A DNA stretch of 64,000 bases from Silene conica (Eukaryota > Streptophyta > Magnoliopsida > Caryophyllales > Caryophyllaceae). This document shows, piece by piece, positions 24,243 to 36,259 of this stretch. Within the stretch, counting starts at the first letter, position 1; every line of letters begins with the position of its first letter. A program made the position numbers and the translations under genes. Under the pieces are notes generated by a model. It was not told the origin of the DNA, did not search any database, and saw only the letters and a list, made by a program, of their open reading frames with translations. The stretch is from the NCBI GenBank assembly GCA_029255685.2, contig CM055315.2:73437681-73501680 (forward strand), read 5' to 3'.

Positions 24243-24840
24243 GATCGATACTTTAATTAAAAATCTCAAAAAAATGTTGGTTTTCTCAAAAAAATAAAAA
24301 AGCGGTTTTGAAGTGGTTCAAACAACTTGCAATTAAACAACGATTTTAACAACGGTTTTGCAACATGAATCACAACAACGAGGTTAGTTTATACAATTTA
24401 ATTTAATTTGATTCAAATTTATTATTTCTAGTTCGTTGTATAGTAGAACGGATAATGATTAGCGTTAGATTCCTGAAACCGATTACAAATTTCAAAAAAA
24501 AAATTAGAAATGTGACATAAATAGGCCGGACAAAGAACTTTTTTGTCCAGCACAAGCGTTGGACAAAAAAATAATTTGTCTGGCATGGGTGCCAGACAAT
24601 GAACTTTTTTGTCCAACACTAAAAAATTTTGTCAAAAAAATTTACATGCCAGACAAAATTTTTTTTACGTCTAACACTCGTGATGGACGAAAATGTTCTT
24701 CAATCACTTTTTTGTTTTGTTTTAAATATCAACCGTGTAATTAATTTAATTAAATTTTCGAAATGCTTGCGTAGGTGTATGCTGATAGAGACGGTGTGTT
24801 GCCTACTCTAATTATTTTATCACCTATAAAATTTTCACTT
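24243..24840 (+). repeat. Left inner MULE terminal region with subterminal array
   Basis: This is the inverted counterpart of about 37440–37620 and 40590–41220. From 24525 to 24690 there are short imperfect repeats of the form 'gacaaagaacttttttgtcc' and 'gccagacaa', each partly self-complementary. Such arrays may be transposase-binding sites, which is inference. Confidence 0.6.
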
Positions 24841-25279
24841 CAACTACGGAAGGGTTTACTTGGGCATATGAGACCGCACTTAGACTCGGGTTTGGTATAA
24901 AAGAGCAAGCAACAAGAAAGTCGGTCGTCACACGAGTTTGAAACATGATTACTTTGTTTGTCGGATGGGCGGAAGATGGCCCGTAAATAATGATGTCGAT
25001 TCTTTAATGAGGGGTAACACGGTTAGCTCGTGGTGCAATTGCAAATTCAAAATGAAACTTGTTGAAATACAAGAAGGTTAGTGGATGATTGTCATGTTAT
25101 TTGGGTTTCATAATCATGGGTTAACGCTGTATTGTGACGACGATAGATACTACGCAAAGTATGATGAATAAGAGTTGGTGTATATCGACACCCAAGTTAT
25201 AGCTCACGTTACATCGACTATTATTAGTGCGAGTTTGCCTCAGCGGAATCCCGAGAAGTCAAGACCTAATCGGCGACAA
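24841..25279 (+). pseudogene. MULE transposase copy A, FAR1-type N-terminal part
   Basis: Conceptual frames give 'FTWAYETALRLGFGIKEQA', 'SSWCNCKFKMKLVEI' and 'FGFHNHGLTLYCDD', as in the FAR1/WRKY-GCM1-like DNA-binding domain of MULE and FAR1 proteins. Frameshifts and stops are present. Two solo LTRs (25280–27053 and 27127–29942) separate it from the catalytic part of the same copy at 29943–31015. Copy B (37490–36890, minus) is its inverted relative. Confidence 0.75.
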
Positions 25280-25649
25280 TGAAGAGTTAAGAACGATAGA
25301 ACACCTAAGAGGGGGAGGGGGTGAATTAGGTGACCTTTTAAAAATTTCTCGATTACTTGTATAAAGTGAAATACAAGTAACGGCTATTAAGTACTAACTT
25401 GAGAAACTTAATGAATAATAAGTTCACAAGAGGTACAGCAGGTCTAAGCAACAGTATGAATGACTGTTGCACAGCACTGGCAGCGAGATTAGAAAAAGAT
25501 ATGCGAAGGATAAAAATAAGAGTAAACGAATAAACAAACGATGTTTTTTAAAAATTGGTTCAGCTCCTACTCCGGAGCCTACGTCCAACCGTTATTTTAT
25601 TGCTTGTTTAGAAGTTACTCAACTTAACTAAACCCCTTACAATGAAAAT

Positions 25650-25790
25650 AACTCGCCAACCTACTCCGGTTGCATTTGCTCAAAGCTACTCCGCTTCAAG
25701 ACTTAACTCGCCAACCTACTCCGGTTGCATTTGCTCAAAGCTACTCCGCTTCAAGACTTAGACTCAAACTTAAAGCTACTCCGCTTCAAG
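25650..25790. repeat. 55-bp tandem repeat in the solo LTR
   Basis: The unit 'aactcgccaacctactccgg...caagactt' begins at 25650 and again at 25705. A partial third part ('aaagctactccgcttcaag') lies near 25772. The words 'ctactccg' recur from 25565 on. Confidence 0.8.
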
Positions 25791-26097
25791 AGTTTAAGAA
25801 GTTCTATCTTTGGTTTACATGATCAGAATCTCAGGTGTTCACTTAAGAACGTGGAGATTTACATTTAAGATCTAAACACGAGAATCATGGAACAAACTCA
25901 TTATGTCATAGTGCAGCTTACTGATACATGGAGATATTCAGACCCTTTGAAAACGTTGAAGACTTTAAAAACAGAAATCGTTTTGCAAAACAAACTTAAA
26001 ACATAAACTTTGAAAACACAAGTTTTGTTTGCAGAAACTATCAATAAATATTTTGTAAAGCCTTAACATTTAATGAGACTAAGTGGTTTCTTTTATA

Positions 26098-26355
26098 CTC
26101 CCTCCATTTTTATCCAAGTGATACATTTCTTTTTGCACGTTTGCCAACGTACGTTTTACGTGCTTAATATCTTTAGCTACGTATTTGTAAAAATTATAAA
26201 AATTATATATTTTCAATGTACTCGTAAAGACGAATTAAACAAGATCCCACGTGAATATGTTTTTTCTTACGTATTGAGAGAAAATTGAAATTGAAGGTTA
26301 ACTTGTGAATAGTGTACAAAAACCTTATGTATCACTTGGATAAAAATGGAGGGAG
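26098..26355. mobile_element. Stowaway MITE
   Basis: 258 bp bounded by CTCCCTCCATTTTTATCCAAG and its inverted copy, with TA on both sides. These are the hallmarks of Tc1/mariner-derived Stowaway MITEs. Internal words such as 'cacgtttgccaa' and 'acgaattaaacaagatc' recur in the element at 59067–59318, so both belong to one family. Confidence 0.9.
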
Positions 26356-27126
26356 TAGTACTCAAATCTTGGGTATTACTCAAATGTACTTTTATTCATT
26401 GAGTACTTAGCTAAACCACTTCACAAGTAAAAGGTGTTGTTTAGTTTTCATTGGCTCCTCATAAAGCAAATAAGTTGTTTGTTTAGTTTTCATTGGCTCC
26501 TCATAAAGCAAATCTGATTTTCTTTTCAATTGTCCCCTAACAAAATCCTAAAGTACCACTTGCATTTCAAATGTAAACAATTCAAAAACTTTTAATATTT
26601 TGCAAGTACGGTACACCACGGATAAAACGTGTTTTACGTCTTAATTTGTGCGAGCCAAAAGAAAAGACAATTTTTCCAGAAAATAGATTTTGACAATATT
26701 TTTCCAGAAAACTAAAACGACCATTTTGCAATTTCTCGAAATGATTTTTCTCGTTCTAAAAATCTCCATGCGATACAGACGCAACAGTCTGTTGGACTGT
26801 TGCATGACTAAGCGGTCACTTGACTTTAACAAGAATGTTACACTTACTCTTACATTTGTGACTTAGGTTACAAGGGGATTGTTCTTGACTTGTGTTGTTC
26901 TTCTTGATCATGTTTGAAACACAATGGATGCTATCTTGTTGCTTTGTTATTCTTCAATCCACTTGTTTTGCTTTAAACACTTAAACATGCCACTTAAGAA
27001 CAAACAATTAATATATACAAAGACTTGTCATCATCAATTAAAATGTTCCAACAGACAATCTACAATCGTTCTCAAAAAGTAAGGGCCGGGTAAAGAGATA
27101 GGAGAAACCCGCCACAATAGATGTTA

Positions 27127-29942
27127 TGTAACACCCCGTAATTTCTAAGTCATTATATATTATTTAAAATCTTATTTTAATAATAAGTATGTTCCACAAT
27201 AAAGAAATTTTCATTTAAAATATATCGTTCTTGACAATGATATTAATATGTTCGTCTTAAACTTATACTCCTTAAACTTGTGAAACGCTAGTCTGTTCTT
27301 GTTGTTAATTTTAAGATATTTTAAAGGCATATCTAGCTTTTGCTTATAAAATAAAAGTTCTCTTAGCTTTCCAACGCCACCGAAAACACCTCATTACGAG
27401 TTCTGTGGAGGAAATTATGCCGAAAATATGAAAGGCTGTCACGGACTATCCGCTAACATAATCTCGCTCGTCGCTTACTCTTTACTTATTCCACTTGTCC
27501 TTTGGGACACTTGTCTTAATATACCAATTTTGCCTTGAAGCCCAAGGTCTTTCCCCTCCTCTTTCCTTCTTCTTCATTCCTTATTTTTTTCAGCACAAAA
27601 ACACCCAAACACAAAACACAAACACCATTGTTACACTCTTTACCTTCAACCTTAAAATGATCGTAAAACTTCGTTTCTTATCCGTTTTCGACGATTTTCG
27701 CGCCTATCTCTTCCTCTCCTCGCCCTCCATCTTTCTAGGTAAGAAAAGTATCATATAACTTTCTTCCTACCCTCTGGTCGTGGCCTTTAAGGCACGAATT
27801 TGAATGCTAACTCGTTTATTTATGTGTAGCTAGTTCGGTTGTCCAAACCGGAGTGAGTCAAAATCATGCTTATTGAAGAGCTATAAGGTAACGGTGATGG
27901 GTTACTCGACTTTAATCGTCTTTGTTTGCATGTGTTCTATATGCTAGTAATGTTTATTATACTAGAATTGTGTTTAATTAATTAGTTGCATGATTAGTTT
28001 TATAAGTCATATATTTGGATGATTTTCATCTTGCATGGTTGTGTTGGATGATATTCTAGTTGTGGAAATTCATTAAGGATTGTATGGTTAAATGAGTTTG
28101 TGATCTTTGAGGATGATTAGTTTGATAGTCTTTCAAGTTCATAATGCTTGGTTTACTTTGGTTATTTGATAAGTTTCAGCACCTTGACAAATCTGTCTAT
28201 TGTCTTGTACAATTTATTTCGACATCTTAGAGTATCCGTCTTTGAAAATGTTGAAAAGAAACCCCTGTTTATTTTGAGTGTAGAGTCTACCTCTGAAATT
28301 TAGTAATTTTCTTGCATGTCGTTTGTTCACAATAAATTATTTACGAACATTGCGCTGAAATACTCGCAGAATGGACAGTAGCTCAAAGATTGTTTCGAAA
28401 ACCATTTTTATACTTTGAAACTATTCTGGTCCTTTTCAATAATTAAACTTTGAAGAGTTTAGATGATGTTAGGAGTTTGTTTTGCCCCAAAATGATTTGT
28501 TAAACCCGTTTTATGAAGCAATACATTTTGTGTGACGATTTATGACACACTGTAAAGATCAGAAAATAACCCCCTGTTAAGTTCGTATTTTGAAAATGTT
28601 TATCTGACAAATATTGTAGATAAAAGTCTTGTTAATCCGACCCAATTGGTCTTGTATCATTTTGGTTTTATTTGAATTTTTATGAATTTTACGGCAGAGG
28701 ACAGCTGTAATGTGAAATGCGTTTAGAACTTTTGTTTCATTATTCAATCCCGTGTGTTCTCTTTCGGCATGGAACGAATACAAGTGTTGTTTTATTCATC
28801 ATTTGTTGGCTCATGTATGTTTAAATAAGTGGGTAACGGTTATGTTATCCTAAGCATGTGTAGGTGACGGTTATGTCATCCTAAAATTGTGTGGCAACGG
28901 TTATGTTGCCTTGCATGTGAATAGATAGCGGTGGTACGATTTGTGTATCACTGTAACGAACTAACGCCACCCATGCAATGGGAATTTATCTATGTTCGGG
29001 ATTGGTCGGAGGCAGTGGTTATACGCTCCGGTCCCCGTGTGTCGTTCGGTGTAAGGCATTACATCGAGAGGTCTGGCCAGGTCTTAGGCATATAGGTAGT
29101 GGTTATACGCTATACATAGTATTCGGAGGCAGTGGTTATACGCTCCGTAGTTGGAGGCAGTGGTTATACGCTCTGGTACGTCAGAGGCAGTGGTTATACG
29201 CTCTGACGGCGTTCATTCTATTCCTGTGTTGTTTGATAGTTGTATGCTTTGTAATCGGAGGCAATGGTTATACGCTCCGTAACTGGAGGCAGTGGTTATA
29301 TGCTCCAGTAGCCAGAGGCAGTGGTATGTCAGAGGCAGTGGTTATATGCTCTGACTATGTGTATGCTTTGCTTGGATGTTTCCTTGATTTTGATACTATC
29401 GCATATGTTGGCTTTAATTATGTTATACATGTTGATTCATGCTATTTTCACATGTTTTTTTTTACTTATCGCCCACGCATTGATCATGTTGTTCATGTTT
29501 GGTAATATATATGATTGTTTTTGAAATTATATACATGTTCATATGTATAAGATGTTTAGTATTACCGTTTACATGTTTTCTAACGTAAAGTGGCTGGGAG
29601 AACCCTGAGTTACTCCCCACTGACTGTGGCGTTCATGTTTCATGAATGTAGGTTGGTACTGTTTGGGGAAGACGTGTGGCTAGCGAGCGTTGTTGATAAT
29701 TCGACAATTACCCTTACGCTTAGTTTAGATTTAATTCATGTCGTTATCGTGGGATACATTATCCCTCGTCTATTTAAGTTATTTTGTATAATTTATACTT
29801 TCTCATTAGTTTTTAGTCTTCCGCATGTTGTTTTGATATTTCGTGAAAAAGTTTTAATAAATATGTCGAAAAGTTTTTAAATGTATCGTATTTCCGCTGC
29901 AAATTATTTGTTTATTTTTATGTTATATCGCGGGGTGTCACA
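27127..29942 (+). repeat. 2.8-kb solo LTR of a chromovirus-like Ty3/gypsy element
   Basis: It begins TGTAACACCCCG and ends CGGGGTGTCACA, and is flanked by the 5-bp duplication tgtta (27122–27126 and 29943–29947). Removing it rejoins the MULE transposase sequence ('agatgtta|gcaattg'). TGTAACACCCCG starts are common in Tekay/Del-type elements. The interior holds a minisatellite (29005–29350) and no retroelement genes. A related LTR is at 37674–39963. Confidence 0.9.
29005..29350. repeat. Minisatellite around 'ggcagtggttatacgctc'
   Basis: About ten spaced copies of a word close to 'ggaggcagtggttatacgct' occur between variable spacers, for example near 29010, 29095, 29125, 29155, 29185, 29258 and 29285. 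Upstream, 28830–28930 has the related 'aacggttatgttgcc' repeated. Confidence 0.8.
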
Positions 29943-31015
29943 TGTTAGCAATTGCGGCTCAGCATAAGTACGTTCATTTTTGGTTTACTGATCGAGAGAA
30001 GGAGGAGCTTACCCACGTGTTCATATCTTATCCAGAAGCCGTTAAGATGTTTCGATCATACTATTATGTTGTCTTGATCAATTCCACGTACAAGACAAAC
30101 TTATATGGTCTCCCGCTTGTTTAGATGGTTGATGTCACACCCATTTAGAAGACCTTTTTTATCGCATATGCTTTTGTTACGCATGAGTCCGAGGATGGAT
30201 CGTTGGGTACTAGAGCAACTGAAGTCTCTTTTCAACGACGCAGTTCAACCTAATGCTATTATTACAGATTTCGAACGTGGGTTGTTGAATGTGATTCCAA
30301 CGGTTTTTCCGGATTCGTATCACTTGCTATGTCTTTGTCATATATATTCAAACATGGAGACGAAAACATTTAATGTCACGGGTAAGGATAGTTGGGCTAA
30401 GTACATAACTAAGAAATTATTTAAAGCGGTTGTCGAGGCGGAGACCCAAGATTTGTTCGATGAGGCGTGGGCCGAGTTGGCAAGGCAATTTGCGGCAGTG
30501 GCGGCTTATGTTTAGGACCAATGGATCCCGTACGTGGAGAAATTGGCCAAGTACAGAACAAATAAGATTACTCATTTTGATAACACTTCTACATCTCGGG
30601 TTAACTCGGCTCATGCAAATTTGAAGAAGTGGTTGAATAGCGCGAAATTGGCCATTGATAGTATCTGGATCCGTTTTTCATTCCTTGTTGGAAAGTGGAA
30701 ACGCAACATGTTGAGATCCGACACTTGTTGGAGTTATCTAAATCGAGACGGTTAACGGGTCTTCATCGATTATTCTCCATAATTTCTTGTAAAATTTCAG
30801 GGAATGTCATCATTGAATTGCGAGGAGAATTCGAAAGAGGCGCCAAGATGACGGAAGATGCCTTGTTGACCGATTGCGGTTGTGTGAAGACTTCTACACT
30901 TGGTTTGCTATGTACTTGTTCACTTCATCGCATATCTAGTAACGAATGTCGAGTCCCTCTTGATGTAGAGGTAGAGGCAAATCAAGTACGCCCGAAAAAA
31001 AACTCGTCTTCGCAA
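29943..31015 (+). pseudogene. MULE transposase copy A, catalytic part
   Basis: Begins 'AIAAQHKYVHFWFTDREKEEL' and contains the MULE transposase core. The first catalytic Asp appears replaced (VLIN-STYKTN, where copy B has VLID). 'ITDFERGLLNVI' keeps the second. A SWIM-like Cys motif follows ('DCGCVKTSTLGLLCTCSLHR'). Stop codons (near 30122, 30150 and 30513) and frameshifts disable it. Similarity to copy B stops at about 31015, where the two copies meet. Confidence 0.85.
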
Positions 31016-32279
31016 CGGGCATGTTGTTCTAGCCGGCACCGAACTACGTATTTCCTTGATCAAATCAGCTCTAGCCATTGTGAAATGACCTTCGTCACCC
31101 CGTAAAGCATGTGACATAACTCGATAACCACATTGACCATCTGAGGAAAGATCAAACCACGCTTCTAGATACTGTGAAAACCAGGAAGGCAAAAATTTAA
31201 GATAAGGAAAGTACCTCCAATGACCAACGGTATAGTTTACCTCTAGAGGTGCGCAGTGCGATGTACTGAAACTCCCCGTACTCGTGGTAACGGTGGTAGA
31301 AAATAGAGTACCGACACCCGTTTGAGTGGAACGAGGTATAGTAGACGGAGTACCGACACCCGTCGGAGTGGAACAAGGGGGTGTGGTAAATGTAGTACCG
31401 GTACGTTGCGAAGACGAGTTTCTTTCGGGTGTACTTGATCTACCTCTACCTCTACATCAAGAGGGATTTGACATCCGTTACTAGATCTACGATGACGTGA
31501 ACAAACACATAGCAAACCAAGTGTAGAAGTCTTCACACAACTGCAATCGGCCAACAAGGCATCTTCCGTCATCTTGACGCCTCTTTCGAATTCTCCTCGC
31601 AATTCAATGATGGCATTCCGTGATATTTTACAAGAAATTTTGGAGAATAATCGATGAAGACCCGTTAACCGTCTCGATCTAGATAACTCCAACAGGTGCC
31701 GGATCTCAACATGTTGTGTTTCCAACAAGGAATGAAAAATGGATCCATATGCTATCAATGGACAGTTTCGCGCTATTCAACCACTTCTTCAAATTTGCAT
31801 GAGTCGACTTATCCCAAGATGTAGAAGTGTTGTCAAAATGAGTAATCTTGTTTGTTCTGTACTTGGCCCATTTTTCCGTGTGCGGGATCCATTGATCCTC
31901 AACATAAGACGCCACTGCCGCAAATTGCCTTGTCAACTCAGCCCACGCCTCATCGAACTGATCTCGGGTCTCTGCCTCGACATCCGCTTTAAACAATTTG
32001 CTAATTATGTACTTAGCCCAAGTATCCTTACCCATGACATTAAGTGCTTTTGTCTCCACGTTCCAAAATATATTCCAAAGACATAACAAGTGATACGAAT
32101 CAGGAAAAACCGTTGGAATCGCATTCAACAACCCACGTTCAAAATCTGTAACAATAACATTAGGTTGAATTGCGTCGTTGAGAAGAGACTTTAGTTGCTC
32201 TAAAACCCAGCGATATCCATCCTCAGACTCATGCGTAATAAGAGCATACACGATCATAAAGGTCTTCCCAACGGGTGTG

Positions 32280-32630
32280 CACTACAAAACAATGCTCTCT
32301 TTGCGACGGAATTTTCCGTCGCAAAAAGGGTGAAATCCGTCGCAAATGATGTTTTTGCGACGGATTTGCTACGGACTGCATCTGTCCCATATTTTTGTCG
32401 CAAAATGTTAATTTGCGACGGATTTTTCCGTCGCACAATATTTGCGACGGATTGACCTCATTTTGCGACGGACTGACCTTGACCAAAAGTCAAGGTCAGT
32501 CAAGATCCGTCGCAAAGAGGACCATTTGCGACGGAATTTCCGTCGCAAATCTTGACTGACCTTGACTTCTGGTCAAGGTTTGCGACGGATTTCCGTTGCA
32601 AATTGAGACATTTCCGTCGCAAATTCCTGT
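32280..32630. repeat. CACTA left subterminal repeats
   Basis: About a dozen direct and inverted copies of TTTGCGACGG, often paired head to head as palindromes (GCGACGGAATTTCCGTCGC type). In En/Spm such repeats bind the accessory TNPA protein. Binding here is inferred. Confidence 0.85.
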
Positions 32631-32869
32631 ATGATTTTCGGGTTTCAGCCGTTTTTCCAGCTCCCCATTTCCATTGAAATGATTCATTTTTTCCCTTTTG
32701 CATGATCTGTAAACCTGCAATTTCAGAAAAACAACCCAGCAACAAAAACTTGTCGGAGACAAGGGTTTTAAAACGTCTTTTCATAACTAATAAGAAAGTT
32801 TTACAAATGATAATCCAACTAAAAACTAAACATAGTCCGCGGTACATCAACTAAACAACCTAATGAAAT

Positions 32870-34479
32870 CTATCTAACGGTCGTGTCGGTGGGCTGTGGG
32901 GTGGCGAAATGACTGGCCGCCCTAGCGTTGTCGCCGCCATCATCGTCAAAGTCGCGTCTCGGCTGAGAAAAGCCTCCCGGGTTGCAGCTCTGAGTAGTGA
33001 ACTCCCCCCGCTGACTTAAGAACTCTTCAATTGCCTTCAGCCTTTGGGATGTCTCGAGATCACGTTCTCTTAGCTGAGCATTCTCTCGAAGAACTCTGCC
33101 GACGATACCTGCAATGAATAGTCAAACATGATATTATATTCATTTAGTAAATGGTTAAATAATTGGTTAGTCTTAATTTTTAATAAACTATAAAATACAA
33201 ACCTGGGGTGTATGATGATTGGGTCCCAGCACTTGAGTGACGACGACGCTCGTAAATGACTGGGGCTGCATTTCTCATACCGAGTATCAACCCTTTCTTG
33301 TTGAAACCGCCTACTTCTTCGAAGTAGATCTCGTTGTCGTCGATATCTTGCTCCGGGATCCCTTCACTTATCATTTTGTTCTTTCTTGAAAAAACTTTTT
33401 CCTACAAAACAAAAATAAAATGTTATTAGTATACGTTAATTAATTAGTAAACCAAATTACTAAAATATAAAGAAAAGTTTCTGTTAACTTACAAATAGTG
33501 CTTTGGGTTTCGTTGATAGCCAACCCTTCTTGGGATGCTTTTTTTGTCTTCTCAAGCAACTTCAAGGCCGATGGTACATCCCTCCCATCTTCTCCAGCCT
33601 GCAATTTAAATCCAACGACACTTGTTGAAAAAAACATTCAAGATTGTCAAAGGGTGAAAATTATTGAAGACAAGAAAAAGTGAAGTAAAAACTAAACAAT
33701 TACCATTTCATCCATCATCTGTATGGTGTTTTTACGACCCATAATGTGAGTACCTAAGGCCTTGCCCTTTTCGGTACTTCCCGACATCCGGTTGGTCTTG
33801 TTTTTGTCGGATTTCTCTTGGAATTTTGGATTGTCCTTTCTACCCTTTAGTTCTTCAAAAATATCCGCCGGTATCCACTGCGGCCTTTTCTCCGCTGGTT
33901 TCTGCATAGCGTAGTGGATTCTTTTGCGAAGGCGGTCTTTCATCATGTCTTCCCACGCCGACCTAACCGCTGCTCTATCACGAGGGTGAAAGGTAACTTT
34001 TTTCTGTATCAAGAAAAAAAATAGTTAAATAAATATGAAACAATAAATAGGTAATAAATAATAAAACGGAAATAGGTAGTAAACAGTTAATAAATACCTC
34101 AAACCAATTCCACCACTCTTCCTTAATGTAATCCGACGCTTCTGACCAGTTGGGCGCATACTCCTTGTAGTTGCAAATAATGGTCTGTGTTATAAGATTA
34201 GAAACGTCTTTGTCACTGAACCTGAAAAAGAGTTAAATGTGAAAATAAAATAGTCAACAAGTAATCATATTATAATCAATATATTCATATATATAATCAA
34301 TTATCCGTAAACAAATAAGATACTTACCACTTGGCGCCTTCGTAATCAGTCGGATCGAGGTGTACTCGATGTGTAGGCGGCTGAGTCTCAGGTACAATCT
34401 CGTCCTCATCATGATTAGCTCCCGATCGTCCTCCCTCAGGCTGACGACTACCACCACCTCGTCGTCTTCCGCCCGGCAT
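32870..34479 (-). CDS. CACTA-encoded Transposase_24-like protein (six exons predicted)
   Basis: Proposed exons on the minus strand are 34479–34328, 34221–34098, 34003–33704, 33598–33493, 33394–33203 and 33108–32870, with GT donors and AG acceptors. They add up to 370 codons without a stop. The protein starts MPGGRRRGGGSRQPEGG. Exons 2–3 hold a Trp-rich segment ('EEWWNWFE') and 'KFQEKSDKNKTNRMS', the signature region of plant Transposase_24 (Ptta/En/Spm) proteins. The last exon ends in a coiled-coil-like 'RVLRENAQLRERDLETSQR'. This family is the accessory, DNA-binding product of CACTA elements. The acceptor of exon 5 has a poor pyrimidine tract and is the least certain boundary. Confidence 0.7.
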
Positions 34480-34699
34480 ATTATTATCAAACTAATATAG
34501 CAACAATTAGAAAGAAATGCTTTACGTAATTAAAAACTTGAATAATAAGATTAATAAGATAATTTCATTGACATTAAGCCATACGGCATCTACAATAATT
34601 TCAACAAATACAAGATTATCGAATCTAATAGATAGTAGTCCTAATCATCATCATCATCACTTGAACAATTTATTCCTACATCCTTACAAAGAGAATCTA

Positions 34700-34765
34700 T
34701 AATATCTTCATCTTCATCCTCATCCTCATCCTCATACTCATCCTCATCCTCATCCTCATCCTCAT
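34700..34765. repeat. (TCATCC)n microsatellite
   Basis: About ten units. On the minus strand one frame encodes an Asp/Glu tract. It lies directly after the transposase-associated domain fragment. Confidence 0.9.
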
Positions 34766-34771
34766 CCTCAT

Positions 34772-35071
34772 CTATAATTTCTCTCCGTGACACACCCAAT
34801 CGTAGTAGTTATCACAAAACCCTCTCAAACCAAGGTGTTTCCGTACTTCTTGCTCAACTAAATACTTTGTATTCTTACACTTAGAACATGGACACCTAAT
34901 TTCTCTATTCCTAACGTATTCGTCTTGTTGCTTAACATAGTTAATGAATTCATTAACACCAATTACGAAATCCTGCCTTATTTTTTTCCTAGAATCCAAC
35001 CTTTCATACATCCATTTTCTTTCTAATCTCTTCATAGTAAATCTACATATTTTAACAAACAATAACAACAA
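34772..35071 (-). pseudogene. CACTA transposase N-terminal fragment (Transpos_assoc)
   Basis: A 99-residue frame with 'RKWMYERLDSRKKI', 'FVIGVNEFINYV' and 'EIRCPCSKCKNTKYL'. This is the conserved Trp plus CPC-x2-C pattern of the transposase-associated domain at the N-terminus of En/Spm TNPD proteins. The frame stops after 'CHGEKL'. The catalytic Transposase_21 part is missing, so the element would need a helper. Confidence 0.8.
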
Positions 35072-35099
35072 CTAATTAACAACAACAATTAAATAACAA

Positions 35100-35310
35100 C
35101 AACTACATATATATATATATAACAACAACTAACAACAAAAACTAGTTAACAACTTATTAACAACAATAACAATTAATTAACAACAACAATTAAATAACAA
35201 CTACATATATAACAACAACTAACAACAACAACAACAACAACAACACCAACAACAACACCAACAACAACACCAACACCAACACCAACACCAACACCAACAC
35301 CAACCTGCAA
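35100..35310. repeat. AAC-rich and (ACCAAC)n microsatellites
   Basis: Interrupted 'acaacaacta' repeats pass into a clean CAA/CCAACA array at about 35218–35306. Confidence 0.9.
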
Positions 35311-35356
35311 AAAAGAACAATTTACATATATTGGTCTGGGGTCCTTATCTCTCCAG

Positions 35357-35588
35357 CCTAAACCCATCTTTGAATCTTTCATACCATTAGTAAACACTCT
35401 TATATTTTCTTAATTGTAATGAGACAAAAATTGGGCAGCACTTCCCTATTGTTCTCCAAATACATTATATAGAATGTATTTGGAGAACAATAAGGAAGTG
35501 TTGCCCAATTTTTGTTTCATTACAATCAAGAAAATATAAGAATGTTTACTACCTAAATGGCATGAAAGATTCAAAGACAGTCCCAAAA
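35357..35588. repeat. Long foldback inside the CACTA element
   Basis: Two inverted arms of about 105–115 bp (left about 35357–35466, right about 35473–35588) are separated by a 6-base centre (atatag at 35467–35472). Base i pairs with 70939−i near the centre. Mismatches are few and mostly A/G or C/T, with one small indel near the outer end. The arms contain 'ccaaatacatt', 'caaaaattgggca' and 'gaatctttcat'. A transcript would fold to a long hairpin like a young MIRNA or hairpin-siRNA locus. Confidence 0.85.
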
Positions 35589-36259
35589 CGGGGACTATTC
35601 AACAATTACACCTAATGTGTAATTATTGAACGAGTACTATTCAAGAATATTCTAAAAAAATCAACAACACTAACAATCAACAACAATGCAAATTTTATAT
35701 CAAAAAACAATCGTCCTAAACAACTTAACAACAATATGCGACGGATTTGGGACGGAATTAGCTACTAACCTAATATCACTAACCACCTAACAATACTAAC
35801 TAAACTAATCAAATAACAATTAAACTAAACTAATTATTCCTAATAACAATAAAAAAACAATAATACGGAATTTGCGACGGAATTTTGCGACGGATTAAAC
35901 ATAAAAAATTAAGACGGTATATTAATAAAGTTAGTAAACATACATAAGAAAGAAAGAAGTGGCGGCGGGAAGGTGGCGGCGGTGAGGTGGTGACGGCGGT
36001 GAGGTGGCAGGTGGAAGGGAGAAGAAAGGAGAAGGAGGAGGAAGGAGGAGGAAGGAGAAGGAAGGAGAAGGAGGAAGGAGGAAGGAGGAGTGGTGGCGTG
36101 GCTCCGGCGGCTCCGGCGACGGCGGCGGCGGGGGATTGTAGGGGGTAGGGTAGGGTGGTAGGGTGGTGGTGTGGTGGTGAATCAAATCGCCGATCGCTTT
36201 AGGGTTTTCTTTTTTTTAATTTTGAAATCGATTTGGGGAAAAGAAGGAGACCCGCGGGG

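Larger units (their letters stand above)
25280..27053 (-). repeat. Solo LTR (SIRE/Maximus-like copia)
   Basis: A 1774-bp segment bounded by TG...CA is flanked by the 5-bp duplication gacaa (25275–25279 and 27054–27058). Removing it rejoins the MULE sequence (cggcgacaa/tctacaatcg), as in copy B. On the minus strand it begins TGTTGGAACATTTTAATTG and ends with 'ttcaccccctccccctctta'. Both are words I associate with SIRE/Maximus LTRs. It contains a Stowaway MITE and a 55-bp tandem repeat. Confidence 0.85.

Noticed and set aside
28978..29505. 175-codon ORF with repeated 'SGYTLRSW'
   Set aside because: It is a translation of the minisatellite in a solo LTR.
35931..36185. Pro/Ser/His-rich minus-strand ORF in the CACTA element
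   Set aside because: Low-complexity GGA/GGC-rich DNA; probably leader or chance.
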